Position numbers and translations under genes: made by a program. From Rhynchospora pubera (lineage: Eukaryota; Streptophyta; Magnoliopsida; Poales; Cyperaceae): a stretch of DNA of 64,000 nucleotides. The stretch is from positions 152,391,461 through 152,455,460 of the forward strand of contig CM051460.1 in the NCBI GenBank assembly GCA_028095005.1, given 5' to 3'. Under the pieces are notes generated by a model. The model saw nothing but the letters and a program-made list of their open reading frames with translations. It ran no database searches and was not told where the DNA came from. This document shows, piece by piece, positions 23,467-37,212 of the stretch (within the stretch, counting starts at the first letter, position 1; every line of letters begins with the position of its first letter).

Positions 23467-23885
23467 ATAATCAATATAATGCATATTATGAGTTCATTTG
23501 AGCATTGTACTAAGTCATACTGTCTACAAGGTTATACCGACGAAAATATAAAATGTAAATAATACAAGGTTATGAGTATCATTTGAGCATTGTACTAAAT
23601 CAACACATATTACGCATATAAAATGTAAATAATGCAAGTTGTAAGTGTCATTTGAGCGTGTCAATCGTTTCTGTATTCATTGTAAGTCATATCATCACAA
23701 TAATCTATATTTAAACTCTCTATACGGAAAAAGATTATGATTTAGATCTTACTTATTCAAAAATATTGGATTATACCGACTAATTACATGTATAAAGTGG
23801 AAATAATGAAAGTTCTGAGTATCATTTGACCATTTCAATCATTTCTGCATTCATTCTAAGTAATTTCGTAATAATAAATAACATT
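23467..23885 (-). repeat. satellite block 1, minus orientation
   Basis: About 0.4 kb of the same satellite as the main array, but inverted. It contains truncated units of about 100 bp (catttgagcattgtactaa repeated), then near-complete monomers with the motifs gtatcatttga, cagatcttacttattc-like and aagttctgagt. These motifs match block 3 (35.3-37.2 kb) rather than block 2. Taking the block 2 monomer as +, this block is -. Confidence 0.75.
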
Positions 23886-26800
23886 TTTTTGCTCAGAAAC
23901 GATTGAAATGATCAAACTTTGCTCAGAATTGCATTATTTGCCCTCGACATGCGTAATTGCCATTCATAAACTAATCTTTTTGAATAACTAACATATGAAT
24001 CATATTCTAGACAGTAAAAAGAGTTTAAATGTAGATTATTATGATTAAATTACATAGAATGAATCCAAAAACAATTGACATACTCAAACGATGCTCAGAA
24101 TTGCATTATTTGCAATTTATATGCGTAATTACCGTGCATAAACCAATCTTTTTGAATAAATAACATAATATTCATATTCTAGATAGTATAAAGAGTTTAA
24201 ATATAAATTATTGTGATTAAATGACTTAGAATGAGTCCAGAAACGATTGAAATGCTCAAACGATGCTCAGAATTACATTATTCGCTCTTGATATGCGTAA
24301 TTACCTTATATAATTCGATTATTTTGAATAAATAACATGTGAATCATATTTTAGACAGTATAAAGAGTTTCAATGTAGATTATTGTGATCAAATGACATA
24401 GAATGAATCCAGAAACGATTGAAATGCTCAAACGATGCTCAGAATTGCATTATTTGCACTTAATATGCGTAATTACAATGCATAATCCAACATTTTTTAA
24501 TAAATAACATATGAATAATATTCTAGACAGCATAAAGAGTTTAAATATAGATTTTTTAGATTAAATGACATAAAATGAGTCAAGAAACGATTGAAATGCT
24601 CAAATGAGACTCAAAATTGCATTGTTTGCACTCGAAATGCGTAATTACCATTAATAAATCAATCTTTTTGAATAAATAACATATGAATCATATTATATAC
24701 AGTGTTAAGAGTTTAAATGCAGATTATTGTGTTTAAATGACTTAAAATGAATTCAGAAATGTTTGAAATGCACAAACGATTCTCAAAATTGCATTCTTTG
24801 CACTTTATATGCGTAATTACCACGTATAATCTAATTTTTTGAATAAGTATCATATGAATCATATTATAAACACTATAAAGAGTTTAAATGTAGATTATTG
24901 TGATCAAATGACTTACAATGATCCAGAAATGATTGAAATGCTCAAATGATTCTCAGAATTGCATTATTTGCTCTTGATATGCATAATTACCATGTATAGT
25001 CCAATCTTTTCGAATAAATAACACATGAATCATATTCTAGATACTATAAAGAGTTTAAATGTATATTATTGTGATCAAATGACTCAGAACAAATTCAGAA
25101 ACGATTAAAATACTCAAACGATGCTCAGAATTGCATTATTGACAATGATCCAATATTTTTGAATAAATAACAAATGAATCATGATCTAGACGGCATAAAG
25201 AGTTTAAATGTAGATTATTGCGATCTAATGACTTAGAATGAGTCCAGAAACGATTGAAATGCTCAAACGAAGCTCAGAATTGCATTATTTGTACTTGATA
25301 TGCATAATTACCATGTATAATCCAATATTTTTGAATAAATAACATATGAATCATATTCTAGATAGCATAAAGAGTTTAAATATAGATTATTGTGATCAAA
25401 TGACATAGAATGGGACAATAAACGATTGAAATGCTCAAACATTGCTCAGAATTGCATTATTCGTCCTCGTTATGCGTAATTACCATTCATAAACCAATCT
25501 TTTTGAATAAATAACATATGAATCATATTCTTTTTTTTTGGAAACGGTTGACAGCAGCTGTCAACTAAAGAAAGCATATGAATCATATTCTTGACAGTAT
25601 AAAAACTTTAAATGTAGATTATTATGATCAATTGACTTAGAATAAATCCAGAAACGATTGAAATGCTGAAACGATGCTCAGAATTGCATTATTTGCACTT
25701 GATATGCGTAATTACCATGTATAATCCAATTTTTTTTAATAAATAACATATGAATCATATTCTAGATAGTATAAGGAGTATAAATTTTGACTATTGTGAT
25801 TAAATGACTTAAAATGAATCCAGAATCGATTGAAATGCTCAAATGAAGCTCAGAATTGCATTATTTGCACTTTATATACGAAATTACCGTGTATAATCCA
25901 ATATTTTTGAATAAATATGATATTAATCTTATTCTAGACCGTATAAAGAGTTTAAATGTAGATTATTGTAATCAAATGACTTAGAATGAATCCATAAACT
26001 ATTGAAATGCTCAAACTATGCTCAGAATTGAATTATTTGCAATTGATATGCATAATTACCATGTATAATCCAATATTTTTGAATAAATAACATATGAATC
26101 ATATTATAGACAGTATATAGAGTTCAAATGTAGATTATTGTGATTAAATGATTTAGAATGAATTCAGAAACGTTTCAAAGGCACAACGATTCTCAGAATT
26201 GCATTATTTGAACTTTATATGCGTAATTACCATTCATAAACAAATCTTTTTGAATTAATAACATATGAATCATATTTTAGACAATATAAAGAGTAGATAT
26301 GTAGATTAATGTGATTAAATGACTTAGAATGAATTCAAAAACGTTTGAAATGTACAAACGATTCTCAGAATTTCATCATTTGCAATTTATATGCATAATT
26401 ACCACGTATAATCTAATATTTTTGAATAAATAACATATGAATCATTTTCTAGATAGTATAAAGAGTTTAAATGTAGATTATTGCGATCAAATGACTTAGA
26501 ATGAGTCCCGAAACGATTGAAATTCTCAAATGATGCTAAGAATAGCATTATTTGCACTTGATATGCGTAATTACCATGTATAATCTAATCTTCTTGAATA
26601 AAAAATATATGAATAATATTCTAGACAGTATAAAGAGTTTAAATGTTGATTATTGTGATTAATTGACTTAGAATGAGTCCAGAAATGATTGAAATGCTCC
26701 AACGATGCTCAAAATTGCATTACTCGCTCTTGATATGCGTAATTACCTTGCATAATCCAATCATTTTCAATAAATAACATATGAATCATGTTTTAGACAA

Positions 26801-29800
26801 TATAAGGAGTTTAAATGTAGATTATTGTGATCAATTGACTTAGAATGAATTCAGAAACGATTGAAATGCTCTAACGATGCTCAGAATTGCAATATTAGCA
26901 CTTGATATGCGTAATTACAATTTATAATCCAATATTTTTTAATAAATAACATATGAATAAAATTCAAGACAGAATAAAGAGTTTAAATGTAGATTATTGT
27001 GATTTAATGACTTAAAATGAGTTCAGAAAAATTGAAGTGCTCAAATGAGACTCAGAATTGCATTATTTACACTCAAGCGTAATTACCATTAATAAACCAA
27101 TATTTTTCAACAACTAACATATTCTATAGAGTATAAAGAGTTTGAAATGGAGATTATTTTGTTTAAATGACTTAAAATGAATTTAGAAACGTTTGAAATG
27201 CACAAACAATTCTCAATATTGCATTATTTGAACTTTATATGCGTAATTACCACGTATAATCTAATATTTTTGAATAAATAACATAAGAATCATATTATAA
27301 ATACTATACAGAGTTTAAAGGTAGATTATTGTGATTATAAATACTATAAAGAATCATATTATAAATACTATAAAGACTTAAAATTAGTCCAGAAACGATT
27401 GAAATGCTCAAATGAGGCTCTGAATTGCATAATTTGCACTTGAAATGCGTAATTACCATTTATAATCCAATCTTTTTTAATAAATAACATATGAATCATA
27501 TTCTAAACAGTATAAAGAGTTTAAATGTTGGTTATTGTGATTAAATGACTTAGAATGAATTCAGCAATGTTTGAAATGCACAGACGATTCTCAGAATTGC
27601 ATTATTCACACTTGATATGTGTAATTACCTTGTATAATCCAATATTTTTAAATAAATAACATATGAATCATTTTCTAGATTGTATAAAGAGTTGAAATGT
27701 AGATTAGTGTAATCAAATGACTTAGAATGAGTCCAGAAATGATTGAAATTCCCAAACGATGCTAAGAATAACATTATTTGCACTTGATATGCTTAATTAC
27801 CATGTATAATCCAATCTTATTGAATAAATAACATATGAATAATATTATAGACAGTATAAAGAGTTTAAATGTAGATTATTGTGATAAAATGAGTTGCAAT
27901 GAATCCAAAAGCGATTGAAATGCTCAAACGATGCTCAGAATTGTATTATTCACACTTGATATGCGTAATTACCATGTATAAATTAAATATTTTTGAATAA
28001 ATAATATATGAATCATATTTTAGATGGTATAAAGAGTTTAAATGTAGATTATTGTGATTAATTGACTTAGAATAAATTCAGAAACGTTTGAAATGCACAA
28101 CGATTCTCTGAATTGCATTCTTTGCACTTTAGATTCGTAATTACAACGTATAATCTATTCTTTTTTTAATAAATAACATATGAATCATATTATAAACACT
28201 ATAAAGACTTCAAATGTAGATTATTGTGATAAAATGAGTTAGAATGAATCCAAAAATGATTGAAATGCTCAAACAATGCTCAGAATTGCATTATTCGCAA
28301 CTTATATGCGTAATTACCATGCATAAACCAATCTTTTATTATAAATCACATATGAATCATATTCTAGACAGTATAAAGAGTTTAAATATAGACTGTTGAG
28401 ATCAAATGACTTATAATGATTCCAGAAACGATTGAAATGCTCAAAAGATGCTCAGAATTGCATTATTTGCACTCCATATGCGTAATTACAGTGTATAATC
28501 CAATCTTTTGGAATTAATGACATATGAATCATGTTTAGATGGTGTAAAGAGATTAAATGTGGATTATTGTGATCAAATGAATTAAAATGAGTCCAGCAAC
28601 GATTGAAATGCTCAAACAAAGCTTATAATTACATTATTTGCAATTTATATGCTTAATTACCATGTATAATCCAATCTTTTTGAATAAACAACAAATGAAT
28701 AATATTCTAGACACTATATAAAGAGTTAATATTTAGAATATTATGATCAAATGACTTAAAATGAGTCCAGAAGCGATTGAAATGTTCCAACAAAGCTCAG
28801 AATTGCATTATTTTGCTCTTTATATGTGTAATTATTGTGTATAATCAAATGTTTTTTAATAAAGAACGTATGAATCATATTCTAGATCGTATAAAGAGTT
28901 TAAATGTAGATTATTTTGATTATATTATTTAGAATAAATCCAGAAAAGATTGAAATGCTCTAACGATGCTCATAATTGTATTATTTTCCCTCGATATGCG
29001 TAATTACAACTCATAAACCAATCTTTTTTAATTAATAGCAAATGAATCATATTCTAGACAATTTAAAGAGTAGACGTGTTGATTATTGTGATTAAATAAC
29101 TTAGAATGAATCCAGAAACGATTGAAATGCTCAAACGATGCTCAGAATTGCTTTATTTGCCCTCGATATGCGTAATTACCATTCATAAACCAATCTTTTT
29201 GAATAAATAACATATGAATCATATTCTAACAGTATAAAAAGTTTAAATGTAGATTATGGTTTTTAAATGACTTAGAATAAATTCTCAAACGATGCTTACA
29301 ATAGCATTGTTTGCACTAGATATGCGTAATTACCATATATAATTCAATCTTTTCAAATAAATCAAATATGAATCATATTGTAGATAGTATAAAGGGTTTA
29401 AATATTGATTATTGCTATTAAATGACTTAGAATGAATCCAGAAACGATTGAAATGCTCAAACGATGCTCATAATTGCATTTTTTGCACATGATATGCGTA
29501 ATTACCATGTATAATCCAATCCTTTTGAATAAATAATAAATGAATCATATTCTAGAAAGTATAAGGAGTTAAAATGTAGATTATTGTGATTAAATGACTT
29601 AGAATGAAAGCAGAAACGATTGAAATGCTCAAATGATGCTCACAATTGCATTATTTGCTCTCGATATGCGTAGTTACCTTGTATAATCCAATATTTTTGA
29701 ATAAATAACTTATGAATCATGTTCTAGATTGTATAAAAAGTTCAAATGTAGATTAGTGTAATCAAATGACTTAAAATGAATTAAAAAACGATTGAAATAC

Positions 29801-32800
29801 TCAAACGATGCTCAGAATTACATTATTTGCCCTCGATATGCGTAATTACCATTCATAAACAAATCTTTTTAAATAAATAATATATGAATCATATTCTAGA
29901 CAGTATAATGAGTTTAAATATAGATTATTGTGATTAAATGACTTAGAATGAATTCAGAAACGTTTGAAATGCACAACGATTCTCAGAATTGCATTATTTG
30001 TACTTTATATGCGTAATTACCACGTATAATCTAATCTTTTTGAATAAATAACATATGAATCATATTCCAGATAATATAAAGAGTTTAAATATAGATTATT
30101 GTGATTAAATGAGTAACAATGAATTCAGAAACATTTGAAATGCACAAGGATTCTCAGAATTGCATTATTTGCACTTTATATGCGTAATTACCACGTATAA
30201 TCTAATCTTTTTGAATAAATAACATATGCATCATATTATAAACACTATAAAGAGTTTAAATTTAGATTATTGTGATCAAATGACTTAGAATAAATCCAGA
30301 AACGATTGAAATGATCAAACAAGGCTCAGAATTGCATTATTTGTAATTTATATGCGTAATTACCATGCATAAACAAAACTTTTTGAATAAATAACATATT
30401 AATCATGTTCTAGATAGTATAAAGAGTTTAAATGTAGATAATTGTGATCAAATGACTTAGAATGATTCCAGAAACGATTGAAATTAACAAACGATGCTCA
30501 GAATTGCATTATTTGAACTGGATATTTGTAATTACCATGTATAATCCATTATCTTTGAATAAATAACATATGAATCCTATTCTAGACAGTATAAAGAATT
30601 TAAATGTAGATTATTGTGATCGGATGACTTAGAATGAATCCAGAAATGATTGAAATGCTCTAACGATGTTTGGAATTGCATTATTTGCACTTCATATGTG
30701 TAATTACCTTGTATAATCCAATCTATTTGAATAAATAACATATAAATAATGTTTTAGACAGTATAAAAGTTGAAATGTTGATTATTGTGATAAAATGACT
30801 TAGAATTTTTCCAGAAACGATTGAAATGCTCAAACGATTCTCAGAATTGCACTATTTGCACTGTATACGCGTAATTACCATTTATAATTTAATATGTTTT
30901 GAATAAATAACTTATGAATTATATCCTATACAATATAAAGAGTTTTAAATGTTGATTATTGTGATAAAATAACGTAGAATGAATTCAGAAACAATTTAAA
31001 TGCTTAAACGATGCTCAGAATTGCATTTGTTGCACTTTATATGCTTAACTACCATGCATAATCCAATCTTTTTGGATAAATATTATATGAATCATGTTCT
31101 AGACAGTATAAAGAGTTTAAATGTTGATTATTGTGATCAAATGACTTAGAATGAATTCAGAAACGATTGAAATGCTCAAACGATGCTCATAATTGTATTT
31201 GTTGCAATTTATATACATAATTACCAAGGATAATCCAATATTTTCGAATAAATAATGTATGAATCATGTTCTAGACAGTATAACGAGTTTTAATGTATAT
31301 TATTGTGATTAAATGACATAGAATGATTCTAGAAATGATTGAAATACTCAAAGGATGCCCAGAATTGCATTATTTGCAATTTATATGCGTAATTACCATG
31401 TATAATCCAATATTTTTGAATATATGACATATGAATCATGTTCTAGATAGTATGAAAAGTTTAAATGTAGATTCTTGTAATCAAATGACTTAGAATGAAT
31501 CCAGAAATGATTGAAATACTCAAATGATGCTTAGAATTGCATTATTTGCAATTTATATGCGTAATTACCTTATATATTCCAATCTTTTTGAACAAATAAC
31601 ATATGAATCATATTCTTGACAGTATAAAGAGTTTAAATGTAAATCATTGTGATGAAATGACTTAAAATGAGCCCAGAAACAATTGAAATGCTCAAATGAA
31701 TCCCATAATTGCATTATTTGCACTTAATATGCGTAATTACCATGTATAATCTAATTTTTTTGAATAAATAATATATGAATCATATTATAAACAATATAAA
31801 GTGTTTAAATGTAGATTATTGTGATGAAATGACTTAGAATGAATCCAAATACGATCGAAATGTTCTAACGATGGTCAGAATTGCATTATTTGCAATTTAT
31901 ATGCGTAATTACAGTGTATAATCCAATCTTTTTGAATAAATTACATATGAATCGTATTCTAAACAGTATAAAAAGTTTAAATATTGATTACTGTAATCAC
32001 ATGACTTAGAATGAATGCAAAAAACGATTGAAATGCTCAACAATGCTCAGAATTGTATTATTTACAATTTATTTGCATAATTACCATGTATAATCCAATC
32101 TTTTTGTATAAATGACATATAAAACATATTCTAGACAGCACAAAGAGTTTAAATGTAGATTATTGTGATAAAATGACTTAAAATGAGTCCAGAAACCATT
32201 CAAATGCTTAATCGAAGCTCAGAATTGGATTGTTTGCACTTTGTATGGGTAATTACCATGTATAATCCAATCTTTTTGAATAAATTACATATGAATCATA
32301 TTCTAGACAGTATAAAAAGTTTAAATGTTGGTTATAGTGATAAAATGACTTAGAATGATTCCAGAAACGATTGAAATGCTCAAAAAAATGTCAGAATTGC
32401 ATTATTTGCAATTTATATGCGTAATTACCATGTATAATAAAATATTTTTGTATAAATAACATATGAATCATGTTATAGACAGTATAAATAGTTCCAATGT
32501 ATATTATTGTAGTTAAATGACTTAGAATGCTTCCAGAAACGATTGAAATTCTCAAATGATGCTGAAAATTGCATTATTTGCACTCGATATGCATAATTAC
32601 CTTGTATAATCCAATCTTTTTGAATAAATAATATATGAATTGAATCATGATCTAGACAGTATAAAGAGATTAAATGTAGATTGCTGTAATCAAATGACTT
32701 AGAATGAATCCAGAAATGATTGAAATGCTCAAACGATGCTCAAAATTGCATTATTTGCATTTGATATGTGCAATTACCATGTATAATCCTATCTTTTTTT

Positions 32801-34221
32801 ATAAATAACATATGAATCATATTTTAGACTGTATAAAGAGTTTAAATGTAGATTTTTGTGATTAAATGACAAAAAATGAGTGCAGAAACGATTGAAATGC
32901 TCAAACGAAGCTCAGAATTGCATTATTTGCATTCGATATGCGTAATTACCTTGTAAAATCCAATTTTTTTGAATTAATAACATATGAATCGTATTTTAGA
33001 CAGTATAAAGAGCTTAAATGTTGATTATTGTGATCAAATGACTTAGAATGAATCTAGAAACGATTGAAATGCTCAAACGATGCTCGGAATTGCATTATTT
33101 GCACTTGATATGCGTAATTACCATGCATAATTCAATCTTTTTGAATAAATAACATGTTTGAATCATATTATAAACAGTATAAAGAGTTTAAATATAGATT
33201 ATTGTGATCAAATGACTTAGAATGAGTCCAATAACGATTGAAATGCTCAGACGAGGCTCAGAATTGCTTTATTTGCAATTTATATGCTGCGTAATTGCAT
33301 TGTATAATCTAATCTTTTTGAATAAATAACATATGAGTCATATTATAAACACAATAAAGAGTTTAAATGTAGATTATTGTGATCAAATGACTTAGAATGA
33401 ATATATAAACGAATGAAATGCTCAAACGGTGCTTAGAATTGCATTATTTGCACTTTATATGCGTAATTACCATGTATAATCCAATCATTTTGAGTGAATA
33501 ACAAGAGATTAATATTTTAGACTGTATAAAGAGTTTGAATGTAGATTATTGTGATCAAATGACTTAGAATGAATCCAGAAACGATTGAAATGCTCAAACG
33601 ATGCTCATAATTGTATTATTTGCACTTGATATGCGTAATAACCATGTATAATCCAATCTTTTTGAATAAATAACATGTTTGAATCATATTATAAATAGTA
33701 TAAAAAGTTTAAATGTAGATTACTGTGATCAAATGACTTAGAATGAGTCCAATAACGATTGGAATGCTCAAACGATTCTCAGAATTGCATTATTTTCAAT
33801 TTATATGCGTAATTAACTTGTAAAATCTAACCTTTTGAATAAACAACATATGAGTCATATTATAAACACTATAAAGAGTTTAATGTAGATTATTGTGATC
33901 AATTGACTTAGAATGAATCTATAAACGATTGAAATACTCAAACGAGACTCAAAATTGCACTATTTGAACTTTATATGCGTAATTACCATTTATAATCCAA
34001 TCATTTTTAGTGAATAACATGAGAATAATATTTTAGACAGTATAAAGAGTTTAAATGTTGATTATTGTGATCAAATATCTTAAAATGAATCCAGAAACGA
34101 TTGAAATGCTCAAACGATGCTCAGAATTGCATTATTTGCATTTTATATTAGTAATTGCCATGTATAATATATTTTTTTCGAATAAATAACACATGAATCA
34201 TATTATAGACAGTATAAAGGT
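23886..34221 (+). repeat. satellite block 2, about 60 monomers of about 172 bp
   Basis: Head-to-tail array. One monomer reads through cagaattgcattatttg, atatgcgtaattacca, aataaataacatatgaatc, cagtataaagagtttaaatg, gattattgtgatcaaatgac and gaaacgattgaaatgctcaa, then starts again after about 172 bp. It is very AT-rich. Copies differ by scattered substitutions and short indels. At least three sequence types are mixed (see findings). The length is in the 150-180 bp range common for plant centromeric and subtelomeric satellites. No gene lies inside; the only foreign insert noticed is at 25,531-25,574. Confidence 0.95.
25531..25574 (-). mobile_element. tiny truncated retrotransposon-like tail, copy 2
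   Basis: A 44-bp insert (nine Ts, then ggaaacggttgacagc, then agctgtcaactaaagaaag) splits a satellite monomer. It is flanked by an exact 16-bp duplication catatgaatcatattc at 25,515-25,530 and 25,575-25,590. It contains the 9-bp palindrome gttgacagc-a-gctgtcaac. The related insert is at 16,611. Confidence 0.65.
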
Positions 34222-35255
34222 TCGGAGAGTTCCGTGACTTCTAAGCTTGCCAGCAGCACAGGAATCTAGTGAAGTAAGCTTGTTGCACTGCCGGATCTTT
34301 GCATTAACGTACCCCTTCTGACCTAGAACTTTGACTATACAATGCATTATTTATTTGTTCGCAGTAGTGAGTATTGTGAAAATATGATGAGTTGATTAAT
34401 TAATTATATACCGTTGTGAACTGTTATAAACTTATAATTAATTAAATAAAAAAGATCATATAGAAATAAATTAATGCATATGCTAATCCTATAATAATTA
34501 TCAATAAGTTGATAGTTATTTTTATTCAACAATATTTAATATAATTATATGAATTATATTAAGTAAATAAGTTTTAATTTGTTAAGTCTAATTGAGCCCA
34601 AATAGAATGCAACTTGAGAGACCAATTATTAAATGATTTAATGGGCTAATGACACATTTGATGTGGCCCATCTAAAACCATCTCAAGGCCGGCCATTAAG
34701 GGGTATTTTGGTGCCCTAAAAAGTGGGATTATGTGATCTATGTATGGATCAATTAAGAGAGAATTAGGTTAACTTTTTTCTTTAATTTCTCTCTCCCATT
34801 TGGACGCGGCCATTCTCCTCTAGAGACAAAATTTTCAGATCTGAAAATTATCTCTTATTACATGCATTAGGTGCTCATGTGTTGAGTGTTAGCCATCTTC
34901 ATTTAATAGAGATGAATTGGAAGAAAGGCAAGCAACAAAGGATTAGCTATTTTCTCCTTCTTGCTAGCACAAGAGGTGGAGAATGTGGTTAATCTCCTTG
35001 GTGGACTCCAGGCCGGCGACGTGGTGGTGGTGGTGGTGAAGAGCACGCCATCAAATCCAAGAGATTAAGATCAAGCCTTCCAAATACGATTTTGGAAGAG
35101 GTAACTATCTCCTACGATTCTTGTTTTAAGTGTTAATTCATTAAATCACCCATTCCTTTCGTGGATGAACTCGTTGAGATCCGTTATTTGCAAGTTTTAA
35201 TCAACTTGTTAATTGTAACAAAAATTAAAATTTGCATTTGAAATGAGTTCCTAAC
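34222..35255. other. 1.03-kb non-satellite spacer between opposed arrays
   Basis: Not satellite. The first part (34,222 to about 34,340) is moderately GC-rich; the rest contains a pyrimidine-rich patch, ggccggcgacgtgg and a (GTG)n run near 35,019. The right edge ttcctaaca resembles the 3' end of a Copia-type LTR (ends in CA). I found no matching TG start with a 5-bp duplication, so a solo or truncated LTR is only a suggestion. No open frame of note. Confidence 0.4.
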
Positions 35256-37212
35256 AAATAATCTACATTTAAACTCTTTATACTGTCTGGAATTTAATTC
35301 ATATCTTATTTAGTAAAAAATATTTGATTATACATGGCAATTGCGCATATAAAGTGCAAATAATGCAATTATGAGTTTCATTTGAGCATTTCAATGGTTT
35401 CTAGATTTATTCTAAGTCGTTCACAATAAAGTGGATTCTATACGTTCTATAATTTGATTCAGATGTTACATGATTTAAAAAAAATTGGATTATACATAGT
35501 ATATACGCATATAAAGTGGAAATAATGCAAATTCTTAGTATCATTTGAGCATTTGAATCGTTTCTGCATTCATTCTAAGTCATATCATCATAATAAACAA
35601 AATTTAAACTTTATTTACAATCTAGAATATGATTCAGATCTTACTTATTTAAAAATATTAGATTATACGAAGTAATTACGCATATAAAGTGAAAATAATG
35701 CAAGTTTTGAGTATCATTTGAGCATTTCAATCGTTTTTGTATTGATATAAAGTCATTTCATCACAATAATATATATTTAAACTCTCTATATGGTCCATAA
35801 TATGACTGAGATCTTATATAATAAAAAAAATAGGATTATACCAAGTAATTACGCATACCAAGTGCAAATAATGCAAGTTGTGAGTATCATTTGAGCATTT
35901 TTATCATTTTTGCATTCATTCTAAGTCATTTCATTAAAAATAATCTACTTTTAAACTCTTTATATGGTCTAAAATATGATTCAGATCTTACATATTCAAT
36001 AATTGTATTATATCAAGTAATAACACATATAAATTGCAAATAATGCAAGTTATGAGTATCATTTGAGCATTTCAATCGTTTCTGCAATCATTCTAAGTCA
36101 TATCATCCCAATAATCTATAATAAAACTTTCTAATGGTATAAAATATGATTAAGATCTTATATATTCAAAAAGATTGGATTATAACAAGTAATTACGCAT
36201 ATAAAGTGCAAATAATGCAAGTTCTGATTATCATTTGAGTATTTCAATCGTTTATGCATCCATTATAATTTATAAGTCATTTCATGGCAATAATCAACAT
36301 TTAAATTCTCTATACAGTATAGAATATGATTGAGATCTGATGTATTAAAAAAATTAGATTATACCAAGTAATTACGCACATACAGTGCAAATAATGCAAG
36401 CTCAGAGTATCATTTGAGCATTTCAATTATTTCTACATTCATTTTAAGTCATTTCATCACAATAATATATATTTAAACTCTCTATACGGTCTAAAATATG
36501 ATTCAGATCTTACATATTAAAAAAGATTGGATTATACGTAGTAATTATGCATATAAAGTGCAAATACTGCAAGTTCTGAGTATCATTTGAGCATTTCAAT
36601 AGTTTTTGCATTCATTCGAAGTCATTTCATCACAATAATCTATATTTAAACTCTCTATACGGTCTATATTAAGTTTCAGATCTTACTTATTCAAAAAAAT
36701 TGAATTATATGAAGTAATTACGCATATAAAGCGTAAATAATGCAATTTCTGAGTATTATTTGAGCATTTCAATCGTTTTTGCATTCATTCTAAATTATTT
36801 CATCACAATAATCTATATTTAAACTCTTTATACGGTATAGAATATAATTAGGATCTTACATATTGAAAAAGTTTGGATTGTACCAAGTAATTACGCATAC
36901 AAAGTGCAAATAATGCAAGTTGTGAGTATCATTCGAGCATTTCCATTGTTTTTGCATTCATTCAAAGTCATTTTATCACAATAATCTACATTTAAACTCT
37001 CTATACAGTCTCGAATATGATTGAGATATTAATTATTCAAAAAGATTGGATTATACGAAGTAATTACGTATACAAAGTGCAAATAATGTAAGTTCGGACT
37101 ATCATTTGAGCATTTCAATCATTTCTACATCCATTCTAAGTCATTTCATCACAATAATCTACATTTAAACTCTATACACGGTCTAGAATATAATTCAAAT
37201 CTTACTTATTTA
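35256..37212 (-). repeat. satellite block 3, about 11 monomers, minus orientation
   Basis: Head-to-tail units of about 173 bp, inverted relative to block 2. Each carries gtatcatttgagcatttc, attctaagtcatttcatc, ataatctacatttaaactc, gattcagatcttac, ttggattatacc and taattacgcatataaagtg. The diagnostic cagatcttac and aatgcaagttctgag differ from block 2 and match block 1. Confidence 0.93.

Noticed and set aside
23467..37212. CRISPR-like or CENP-B-box repeat
   Set aside because: The units are contiguous with no unique spacers, so not CRISPR. I found no match to the CENP-B box pattern in the monomer.
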